Shown here: in pieces, positions 1 to 5,105 of the stretch
How positions within the stretch are numbered: position 1 is the first letter of the stretch
Layout: every line of letters begins with the position of its first letter
Assembly: GCA_031255235.1 (NCBI GenBank)
Contig: JAIRSX010000057.1
Location: forward strand, 1 to 5,105
Source of the DNA: Rickettsiales bacterium
Lineage (GTDB): Bacteria; Pseudomonadota; Alphaproteobacteria; Rickettsiales; UBA1997
Reading direction: 5' to 3'
DNA: 5,105 nt
Notes under the pieces: model-generated
Database searches by the model: none
The model's input: only the letters and a program-made list of their open reading frames with translations
What the model was told of the DNA's origin: nothing
Position numbers and translations under genes: made by a program

Positions 1-51
<51 letters not shown>

Positions 52-52
52 A

Positions 53-973
53 CAGCAGAATGTACCAGTTTTTCTTTCAAGTGATAATTTTTACATCCCC
101 TTTGTTTATGTGACAATTACAAGTATTTTATATAATAAGGGTGACGAACACATCAGTATTTATATATTGTCTCAGGAGATTTCAGATTTTAACAAGAAAC
201 TATTTACAAAATTAGAAGAGAAATTCAATAATTTTTCCATTGAGTTTATTGAGTTTGATAGCAAGATAGACGTTGGAGCAAATCCCATCTTTTATTTTAA
301 ATTTTTAATTCCTACATTAAAACCAGACATAAACAAAGCAATATTTATAGATGCCGATACAATTGTATTGGACGATATCTCAAAATTATATAATATTGAT
401 TTAGAGAATTTTATGCTTGGGGGAGTAAACACATACGCAAATCAACTTCCAAAATTGGATATAAACGGTGATATAGATTATTTTAATGCTGGCGTTTTAT
501 TAATCGACTGTGAAAAATGGAGACAGAATAATATTGCGGATAAACTTTTTGAAATTGAAAAGAAATATCGTCCTTATCTATTGTTTCCAGAGGAATATGT
601 TTTGAATAAGTTTTTTTTAAACAATTATAAAAAATTAGATAAAAAATTCAACTTATGTTTGGATGAAAACTTAAGAAGTGGTAATTTGAATAGTGAAATT
701 CTTCATGCCTATAAACAATGTGTAGTTAGACATTTCCAAGGACAAAGACCATGGTTAATTGATATGGACGAAGAACCTAGTTTAAAATATGGTTTTAATG
801 AATTTTGGTTTTTTTGCAAAATGACACCATTTTTTGAAAGTTTATTTTTAAGATTTGATAAAAGAAAAGTAAAAACTTTAAAAGTTTTAGGAATTGTTTT
901 AAAAATCAAAAGAAGAAATAACAAAGTAAAGGTCTATTTGTTTGGTATCAAAATACTAACTTTTGGTTACTAA
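53..973 (+). CDS. Glycosyltransferase family 8 protein, 5'-partial
   Basis: This is a retaining glycosyltransferase of family GT8 (LgtC/WaaI/WaaJ-like). Such enzymes transfer a hexose from a UDP-sugar, usually onto lipooligosaccharide or another surface glycan, in the cytoplasm or at the inner membrane. Counting from the codon at 53, the N-terminus reads NVPVFLSSDNFYIPFV then TITSILYN (residues 3-27), the typical GT8 nucleotide-binding opening. The metal-binding DxD is DAD at 100-102 within FIDADTIVLDD. FNAGVLLID lies at 144-152, and the C-terminal HFQGQRPW (227-234) matches the family HxxGxxKPW. The tail ends in a basic stretch and a YLFGIKIL segment often seen in bacterial GT8 proteins. A GTG at 110 is an internal valine codon and not the start, because family sequence continues 19 codons upstream into the C run. 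Probably only a few N-terminal residues are missing. The position of the usual DQD reads EEY (residues 180-182). The acceptor and donor sugar cannot be told. Confidence 0.9.
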   Translation, partial: QQNVPVFLSSDNFYIPFVYVTITSILYNKGDEHISIYILSQEISDFNKKLFTKLEEKFNNFSIEFIEFDSKIDVGANPIFYFKFLIPTLKPDINKAIFIDADTIVLDDISKLYNIDLENFMLGGVNTYANQLPKLDINGDIDYFNAGVLLIDCEKWRQNNIADKLFEIEKKYRPYLLFPEEYVLNKFFLNNYKKLDKKFNLCLDENLRSGNLNSEILHAYKQCVVRHFQGQRPWLIDMDEEPSLKYGFNEFWFFCKMTPFFESLFLRFDKRKVKTLKVLGIVLKIKRRNNKVKVYLFGIKILTFGY

Positions 974-1114
974 ATTTAACAGAGTGGAACCATTCATTTG
1001 GATAATGGAAGGTAAGAAAGTATTTATAAATATTAAATATAAAAACCAACTAAACCATCCACCATACAAATACCGCAAAAGAATACATTGATCAAGAATC
1101 AAACGAAACAAAAA

Positions 1115-2665
1115 TTACACTTTTTTCTCGTAATTTATTTTTATCAATTCATTCAATAATCTAACACCCCACCCTGTTGCTCCCTTGTCTACAAAGTACT
1201 TACTATTCCTAACGAATGCAACAGAAGCAATATCAAGATGTGCCCATTTAGAATGTTTATTTATAAATCTTTGTAGAAATTGTGCAGCAGTTATACTACC
1301 AGCATCACGACCACCAACATTTTTCATATCTGCCCAATCACTATCAATCATTTTATCGTAACCTTCACCAATTGGACTTAGTGGCATTTTCCAAATATAT
1401 TCAGTAGTTTGTTTGGCAGCAGATTTGAGTTCCTCATCCAATTCCTCGCTATTCGAAAAATTACCAGCGAATCCATCACCAAGTGCAACACAAATTGCCC
1501 CAGTCAAAGTTGCCAAATCAATAATTGTTTGAGGTTTAAATTTAGTCGCCGTATAATACAAAGCATCAGCCAAAATCAACCGCCCTTCCGCATCCGTATT
1601 TAAAATTTCTATAGTTTGTCCAGATAATGATTTTACTATATCCTGTATTTTTGTGGCAGTACCAGAAGGCATATTTTCAACAAGAGCAACAACACCAACA
1701 GCATTTACTTTTGCTTTCCTTTCAGCAAGCAATTTTAAAGTTGAAACCACCACAGCGGAACCAGACATATCCTCTTTCATTTCCATACTTGTTCCAGATG
1801 AAGGTTTAAGACTTAGCCCTCCACTATCAAAACAAACACCTTTTCCAACAAAAGCAACAGGAGCACCCTTACCACCATTATACTCTATACTAACTAAAAA
1901 CGGAGCTCTTACACTTCCTTGACTGACTGCTAAAAGACTATTTGCCCCAATTTTTTTAAGTTGTTTTTCATCTAAAACTTCAATTTTTACAGGTAAATTT
2001 TTGAATTCTTTTTTGATGATTTCTACATAACTTTCTGGATACAAAACATTTGCAGGCTCATTTATTAAATCTCTACAAAAAAACACATTTTTAGCAATAA
2101 TTTCCTTTTCTTTAAAAAGTTTTGGCAACTCTTTGCTATCAGTCAAAACTGTCAAGGATTCCGTAACAACTTCCTTTGATTTTGATTTGTCTTTTGACAT
2201 ATATTTTGTAAAATCATAACCACCCAACAAAATACCATTCAGAAAGTCAATTTGATGTTTGTTTTTTGAAAAAGTAATTTTTTCCACAGATGATTCAAAT
2301 AAAATTGACGCTTCTTTTACCTTTAAGGACTTAAGGGTTTTATATAAAGAATACCCTACTGATTCATATTTGCCAGGACCATCAGCATCCTCCTCCTCCC
2401 CTATACCAAAAAATATGATTTTACCAAAATTAGTAGAAACAACCGCAGATTGCCCCTTTTCTCCCTCAAAATTGCTATCATAAATTGCCTGTTGTAATGG
2501 TGTTTTCTTACACAAACAAATTTTACCACATTTGCATTTTGAACCGCAATCACACTTACCATTTTTTTTGTAAAAGTCATTAACAAATTTTTTGTTTAAA
2601 ACAGAAACTAAAACACTAGTTTCAATCTCTTTCAAAGACTTTATGGAAGAAAAACTAAATTTCAT
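1115..2665 (-). CDS. pepA: M17 leucyl aminopeptidase (PepA-like)
   Basis: This is a cytosolic, two-metal (Zn/Mn) leucyl aminopeptidase that removes N-terminal residues from peptides; family members are hexamers. The protein has 516 residues (E. coli PepA has 503). The variable N-terminal domain spans about 1-185 and the catalytic domain about 190-510. Catalytic-domain landmarks are VGKGVCFDSGG at 273-283 (metal ligands K275 and D280), SLKP with K287, D299 in KEDMSG, and the family signature NTDAEGRL at 356-363 (D358, E360, R362). All expected metal and catalytic residues are present, so it should be active. Oddly, residues 38-52 hold six cysteines as three CxC pairs six residues apart, which I do not know from standard PepA. 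The ATG at 2665 is supported by AGGA (plus-strand 2671-2674) five bases upstream. The gene is convergent with the glycosyltransferase, and I see no convincing terminator in the 141-base gap at 974-1114. It is divergent from the RDD gene. Family assignment is certain; the gene symbol follows the family name. Confidence 0.95.
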   Translation of the reverse strand: MKFSFSSIKSLKEIETSVLVSVLNKKFVNDFYKKNGKCDCGSKCKCGKICLCKKTPLQQAIYDSNFEGEKGQSAVVSTNFGKIIFFGIGEEEDADGPGKYESVGYSLYKTLKSLKVKEASILFESSVEKITFSKNKHQIDFLNGILLGGYDFTKYMSKDKSKSKEVVTESLTVLTDSKELPKLFKEKEIIAKNVFFCRDLINEPANVLYPESYVEIIKKEFKNLPVKIEVLDEKQLKKIGANSLLAVSQGSVRAPFLVSIEYNGGKGAPVAFVGKGVCFDSGGLSLKPSSGTSMEMKEDMSGSAVVVSTLKLLAERKAKVNAVGVVALVENMPSGTATKIQDIVKSLSGQTIEILNTDAEGRLILADALYYTATKFKPQTIIDLATLTGAICVALGDGFAGNFSNSEELDEELKSAAKQTTEYIWKMPLSPIGEGYDKMIDSDWADMKNVGGRDAGSITAAQFLQRFINKHSKWAHLDIASVAFVRNSKYFVDKGATGWGVRLLNELIKINYEKKV

Positions 2666-2691
2666 ATTTATCCTATTATATTTTTCTATAC

Positions 2692-2721
2692 ATCATAAAA
2701 TGATAATGAAACAAAAATCAA
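2692..2721 (-). promoter_or_regulatory. Candidate sigma70-type promoter for the aminopeptidase
   Basis: On the minus strand, TTGATT (plus-strand 2716-2721) and TATGAT (2692-2697) are separated by 18 bases. They match the -35 and -10 consensus at 4 of 6 and 5 of 6 positions. Transcription would begin about 20 bases before the ATG, leaving a short leader that carries the AGGA ribosome site. A second TATAAT-like string lies closer to the ATG but would leave almost no leader. In DNA this AT-rich some matches occur by chance. Confidence 0.35.
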
Positions 2722-2743
2722 ATTATTAATTATTAAGCAACAG

Positions 2744-2749
2744 TTATAA
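2744..2749 (+). promoter_or_regulatory. Candidate -10 box for the RDD gene
   Basis: A perfect TATAAT lies about 48 bases before the ATG at 2797. A start point near 2756 would give a leader of about 40 bases. No good -35 is seen at the right distance; the best is an AT-rich stretch around 2721-2726. With the minus-strand promoter at 2692-2721 it forms a compact divergent promoter region. Confidence 0.3.
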
Positions 2750-2796
2750 TCCACAAAAATTTGTTTTTTCTGTTTTTAATCATACCCTTATACACA

Positions 2797-3300
2797 ATGA
2801 GAAGGATATTTTTTTCCATAAAAAAAGACGATATATATGCGACACCGTTCAAAAGAGTGTTTAGTTTTCTGTTTGATATATTGTTTGTATACATTTTATT
2901 GATAATCATAATTAATTGCTTAAGTTATTTTAACTTTGATTTAAATCCATTCGTTGAAACCGCCGTTATAGAAAACAATATTACTCAAATACAAAAAAAT
3001 ATGGATTATTCTAATCTATTGAAAATTCAATACACATATCTTGCGATGATTTTATTATATCAGACTTTTTTCATTTGCTCCAAAAAACAAGCAACAATAG
3101 GACAACAATTGCTTAAAGTTATGGTAGTTCATAAGAAAAAGAGCAAGATGGGAGTTTTTGATGCAGTGTTCAGGGGTATTTACGCTTATTTAAATATACA
3201 AATTTATTTTATTGGTTGTTTAACATACTTCTTTAAAGAGGATGGAGCACTATTACATGATATTTTATCAGATTCTATAGTTATAAATCTAAAAAAATAA
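2797..3300 (+). CDS. RDD family membrane protein
   Basis: This is a small integral inner-membrane protein of the RDD family, of 167 residues from the ATG at 2797. The family is named for a conserved Arg and two Asp. Some members have been linked to ion transport or stress, but for most the function is unknown. The first signature is FKRVFSFLFDILF at 18-30, with R20 and D27 leading into membrane segment 1 (about 24-43). Segment 2 spans about 79-94. KQATIGQQLLKVMVV (97-111) matches the typical cytoplasmic TIGK/RxLLKL-like stretch. FRGIY (125-129) precedes a hydrophobic stretch at about 130-146. The closing LLHDILSDSIVI (152-163) matches the family LHDxxxxTxVV, with Asp at 155. An in-frame TTG at 2761 would add 12 hydrophobic residues; I prefer the ATG because the Arg-rich start fits the family. 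Neither start has a clear Shine-Dalgarno. The gene stands alone, divergent from the aminopeptidase. Confidence 0.85.
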   Translation: MRRIFFSIKKDDIYATPFKRVFSFLFDILFVYILLIIIINCLSYFNFDLNPFVETAVIENNITQIQKNMDYSNLLKIQYTYLAMILLYQTFFICSKKQATIGQQLLKVMVVHKKKSKMGVFDAVFRGIYAYLNIQIYFIGCLTYFFKEDGALLHDILSDSIVINLKK

Positions 3301-3343
3301 TAGATGGGACAATACATCATATTATAAATCGATTTTGGCTTTA

Positions 3344-3376
3344 TATTAGTTTGTTGTAAACACAACCGAACTGATA
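3344..3376 (+). other. Imperfect hairpin downstream of the RDD gene
   Basis: TATTAGTT (3344-3351) pairs with AACTGATA (3369-3376) with one wobble, and GTTGT (3353-3357) pairs with ACAAC (3362-3366) around an AAAC loop. Only a U against CG internal loop interrupts 13 base pairs. It lies 43 bases after the RDD stop and is followed by a pyrimidine-rich tract (about 3380-3410) rather than a clean T run. It may stabilise or end the RDD transcript; it is not a textbook intrinsic terminator. Confidence 0.4.
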
Positions 3377-3420
3377 ATATTCCTCTATTCCCTCTCTTTA
3401 TCTTATTCCAAAAAATAAAT

Positions 3421-3448
3421 TTGACTTTTTTTTTATCCCTGATAAAAT
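3421..3448 (+). promoter_or_regulatory. Sigma70-type promoter of the porin gene, T9 in spacer
   Basis: TTGACT (3421-3426) and TAAAAT (3443-3448) each match consensus at 5 of 6 positions and are 16 bases apart. This is the best promoter in the window. Transcription would begin near 3455 and give a leader of about 220 bases before the porin ATG. A T9 tract (3426-3434) starts at the last base of the -35 and fills half the spacer, so a one-base gain would give the optimal 17-base spacing. Assignment to the porin is inferred from orientation and the absence of another gene. Confidence 0.5.
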
Positions 3449-3464
3449 TAGGGCGTATTTTATG

Positions 3465-3611
3465 GAAAATTATAAAAACTTGATTGTTAGTTTTTGTCGC
3501 CAGTGTGTATGTATGTGGCGTATGTGCTACAAAGCACATATATAATTTTCTTTGGTCTGTCCTGTGACAGATCTCGATGGGCGGAACAATGGTTCCAAGC
3601 ATCAAATTTTC
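3465..3611 (+). promoter_or_regulatory. Candidate structured leader RNA upstream of the porin
   Basis: This block of the 374-base gap (3301-3674) has no convincing gene but several clean inverted repeats in a row. CGCC/GGCG pairs 3498-3501 with 3517-3520. TATGTGC/GCACATA pairs 3521-3527 with 3534-3540, a perfect 7-bp stem. GGTCTGTC/GACAGATC pairs 3554-3561 with 3566-3573, 8 bp with one wobble and a tetraloop. GGAAC/GTTCC pairs 3583-3587 with 3592-3596, with outer GATG/CATC at 3576-3579 and 3600-3603. GAAAATT (3465-3471) can pair with AATTTTC (3605-3611), and TGAT (3481-3484) with ATCA (3601-3604), which would close the set as a multi-branch junction. By hand count 3496-3600 is about 46% GC against about 19% for 3601-3674, as expected for a selected RNA fold. 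I recognise no known riboswitch core, tmRNA, RNase P or SRP RNA motif. It could be a cis-regulatory leader, an sRNA target region or a free-standing small RNA. Confidence 0.4.
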
Positions 3612-3666
3612 AGAGTTATTTAATAAAAAAATTAAGAATAGTAACTCGCAAATAGTTCATTTAAAA

Positions 3667-3670
3667 AAGG
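3667..3670 (+). promoter_or_regulatory. Ribosome binding site of the porin gene
   Basis: AAGG followed by an A run lies four bases before the ATG at 3675. It fixes that ATG as the start, which also gives a well-formed signal peptide. Confidence 0.6.
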
Positions 3671-3674
3671 AAAA

Positions 3675-4715
3675 ATGTTAAAAAATAAAAAAAGTGTGAT
3701 ATTGGCAACTGTTACGTTGGCATTGTCAGTAAGTGTTGTTAAAGCAGATGAATCAGTTAAAATTGGAGGTAGAATAAAATCTGGTTATACCTATTCAAAA
3801 AAAAGCAATGAAGTAGCAAAGGGTGTATATGGTGATCCAGTTAATTTTAAACTCAATTTTACAAAACCATTTGACGAAAATATAAGTGGATATGTTGGTT
3901 TTAATACCACTGGAAATAACAACGGAAGCGGCGGAAAAACATATGCTGCTGGATTAGAAGAAGCATTTTTGACATATAAAACAAATGTTGGAACGTTTAA
4001 AGTTGGTAAGTTTTTTAATGCTCTCACTGTTGCTGGCTTCGGCTCATCCAATAGCGGTTCATTGAATGGTGTTGTAAATAATTTTAGTCCTTTTGACTCA
4101 TACTTTGCTGGTGTTGGTTATACATATAACAACGATGGTTTAGGTATTAATGCCGCCGTTTTTGATAACAATACTTATAGCTTGACATTAGGATATGTTA
4201 CTAACAGTGGTTTCAATATAAGAGGTGCTATAGCATATTCTGATGATGTGAAAGGTCTTAATCCTGGTGGAGATAGTAAATATCTGGGTGTATCAGATAA
4301 AAACAACAAAGATTCGGACATAAAAACATATTCTGCCGACTTTAGTTATACTCCTCGCGGGATTTATGCTGGTGTTGCTACCACTATAAATGATACCAAA
4401 AAAGAGAATGGTTCTGACAAACTTCCTAAGACAGTAGTTTATTCCGCTACTTTCTTATATGCCATAGGCGGTGATTTTGACAATGCGGCAAACCTAAAAA
4501 CAAAACAGAACAATGCTTTCTATTTTGGGGGATTCTACAATCAGACTGAAGAATTTTCTAAAACTGATGTGAAACAAATCTCTGGCGTTGTTGGTTATGC
4601 ACCAAGAAACGATGTTAGAATCGTTTTACAATATGACAATATTAAAAATAAACCTAATACTGGTAATAGTACTGCAACTAACCAAGTAGGAGCACAAGCA
4701 AGAGTATTTTTTTAA
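3675..4715 (+). CDS. Outer-membrane porin (general trimeric-type beta-barrel)
   Basis: This is a probable outer-membrane channel for small hydrophilic solutes, of 346 residues. A Sec signal peptide spans 1-24: basic MLKNKK, a hydrophobic core from about 7 to 22, and cleavage after VKA before DES. The mature chain opens with a typical first strand, VKIGGRIKSGYTY (28-40). EEAFLTYKTNVGTFKVGK (95-112) matches the porin pattern in which an Ala/Phe-rich strand leads through a turn into GxxxxGR/K. The Gly/Ser/Asn-rich stretch that follows (about 116-140) sits where general porins carry the constriction loop. The remainder alternates aromatic/hydrophobic strands with polar loops, such as 193-217. The chain ends VGAQARVFF, with the terminal Phe that marks barrels for BAM-dependent assembly. 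There are no cysteines. The gene has its own promoter, a long candidate leader and an immediate terminator, so it is monocistronic. It resembles Gram-negative porin superfamily proteins; solute selectivity cannot be read from the sequence. Confidence 0.82.
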   Translation: MLKNKKSVILATVTLALSVSVVKADESVKIGGRIKSGYTYSKKSNEVAKGVYGDPVNFKLNFTKPFDENISGYVGFNTTGNNNGSGGKTYAAGLEEAFLTYKTNVGTFKVGKFFNALTVAGFGSSNSGSLNGVVNNFSPFDSYFAGVGYTYNNDGLGINAAVFDNNTYSLTLGYVTNSGFNIRGAIAYSDDVKGLNPGGDSKYLGVSDKNNKDSDIKTYSADFSYTPRGIYAGVATTINDTKKENGSDKLPKTVVYSATFLYAIGGDFDNAANLKTKQNNAFYFGGFYNQTEEFSKTDVKQISGVVGYAPRNDVRIVLQYDNIKNKPNTGNSTATNQVGAQARVFF

Positions 4716-4721
4716 CACGAA

Positions 4722-4760
4722 AAAGCCTCCTTGTTTCTTTAAACAGGGAGGTTTTGTTTA
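4722..4760 (+). terminator. Intrinsic terminator of the porin gene
   Basis: The left arm 4722-4736 (AAAGCCTCCTTGTTT) pairs along its whole length with 4741-4755 around a CTTT loop. The 15 pairs include a TGTTT/AAACA top, a CCTCC/GGAGG core, and two G-U wobbles (4731 with 4746, 4725 with 4752). T-rich sequence follows (TTTTGTTTATTTTT from 4752). The hairpin begins six bases after the stop codon, and its A-rich 5' flank suggests it may also work weakly in the other direction. Confidence 0.9.
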
Positions 4761-4779
4761 TTTTTGCATTTAAGATGAT

Positions 4780-4795
4780 CTGTATTTAGATACAG
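4780..4795. promoter_or_regulatory. Perfect inverted repeat upstream of rtcB, possible operator
   Basis: CTGTAT (4780-4785) and ATACAG (4790-4795) are perfect inverted copies separated by TTAG, followed at once by TATAAA (4797-4802), a possible -10 for the RNA ligase gene. The arrangement fits a dimeric repressor site at a promoter, or a short hairpin at the start of the leader. No good -35 is seen; TTGCAT at 4764-4769 is a weak alternative. The E. coli rtc genes use sigma54 with RtcR, but I see no sigma54 GG-GC promoter here. Confidence 0.35.
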
Positions 4796-4837
4796 TTATA
4801 AAGGATCAAACAAAATCTAAAAAATTAAAATTACGTT

Positions 4838-5105
4838 ATGAAAAAATTATTTGAAGAGACCTTTGGTAACAAAATACTTTCTTGGTGTGAAGATATCGAA
4901 AATTTTGCATTAGAACAAATTAAAAATGTTGCAATGCATCCTTGGGTAAAACATGTTAGACAAATGCCAGATACACATGCTGGAATGGGAATTTGTATAG
5001 GAAGTGTAGTTGCTTGGGAACAGGCAATTTGTCCCAATGCGGTTGGTGTTGATATTGGGTGTGGCATGTCTGCAATTAAAACAAGTCTTAACATAAAAAA
5101 TTTTG
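4838..5105 (+). CDS. rtcB: RtcB-family RNA-splicing ligase, 3'-partial
   Basis: RtcB ligases join RNA ends bearing a 3'-phosphate or 2',3'-cyclic phosphate to 5'-hydroxyl ends, using GTP and Mn2+. In bacteria they act in RNA repair. Only the first 89 codons lie in the window, out of roughly 370-480 in the family. Diagnostic motifs are VKHVRQMPDTHAGMG (37-51), matching the family HxxxMPDxHxGxG, then IGSVV (54-58), and AVGVDIGCGM (68-77). In the last, D72 and C75 correspond to the Mn-binding Asp and Cys of E. coli RtcB. The short lead-in before the first motif suggests the compact RtcB type rather than one with extra domains. The ATG at 4838 is the only good start because an in-frame stop lies just upstream (4826-4828), yet no Shine-Dalgarno precedes it. 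A neighbouring rtcA, rtcR or prfH gene, if present, would lie beyond the window. Confidence 0.93.
   Translation, partial: MKKLFEETFGNKILSWCEDIENFALEQIKNVAMHPWVKHVRQMPDTHAGMGICIGSVVAWEQAICPNAVGVDIGCGMSAIKTSLNIKNF

Noticed and set aside
110..112. GTG as start codon of the glycosyltransferase
   Set aside because: The 19 codons upstream are in frame and encode the conserved GT8 N-terminal strand; the GTG is an internal Val.
610..617. T8 run inside the glycosyltransferase as a phase-variation tract
   Set aside because: T and A runs of this length are frequent in this base composition, and the frame is intact; nothing specific supports switching.
990..1008. CCATT/AATGG inverted repeat after the glycosyltransferase
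   Set aside because: A 5-bp stem with a 9-base loop and no T tract is too weak to call a terminator.
1005..1091. 28-codon plus-strand ORF between the convergent genes
   Set aside because: It has only a weak GGA close to the ATG, low-complexity Lys/Tyr-rich content and no family resemblance; length is within chance expectation.
3501..3525. Short TATG/TGTA-like repeats suggesting a microsatellite
   Set aside because: Only two or three imperfect units are present; they are better explained as arms of the adjacent hairpins.
3204..3605. 133-codon open frame on the minus strand over the end of the RDD gene and the gap
   Set aside because: It overlaps the RDD coding region antisense, resembles no family I know, and spans the hairpin block; it is a chance open frame in AT-rich DNA.
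4831..5094. 87-codon minus-strand open frame opposite rtcB
   Set aside because: It is a shadow of the clearly recognisable RtcB N-terminus on the plus strand.

Overview
This is AT-rich DNA from a Gram-negative bacterium. The evidence is a secreted beta-barrel porin ending in Phe and a GT8 glycosyltransferase of the kind used to build surface glycans. An AT-rich, host-associated proteobacterium, possibly an alphaproteobacterium, would fit, but nothing here fixes the taxon. Positions 1-51 are an uninterrupted run of C that looks like a sequencing or assembly artefact at a contig end.

Layout: (i) 53-973 (+), a GT8 glycosyltransferase whose first few codons are lost in the C run. (ii) 1115-2665 (-), an M17 leucyl aminopeptidase with all expected catalytic residues and an unusual six-cysteine CxC insert near its N-terminus. 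It is convergent with the glycosyltransferase. (iii) 2666-2796, a divergent promoter region. (iv) 2797-3300 (+), a small RDD-family membrane protein. (v) 3301-3674, a 374-base gap with no convincing gene. It holds a hairpin after the RDD gene, a good sigma70-type promoter with a T9 tract in its spacer, and a GC-richer block of hairpins that may fold as one closed multi-branch leader RNA. (vi) 3675-4715 (+), a porin with signal peptide, followed at once by a strong intrinsic terminator. (vii) 4838-5105 (+), the first 89 residues of an RtcB-type RNA ligase, cut by the window edge, with a perfect inverted repeat just upstream.

The genes do not form one operon or pathway. Each appears to have its own promoter, and the set reads as ordinary housekeeping and envelope genes. 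The most interesting signals are non-coding or small: the structured leader and T-tract promoter ahead of the porin, and the metallothionein-like cysteine cluster inside the aminopeptidase. I see no CRISPR array, mobile element, tRNA or rRNA.
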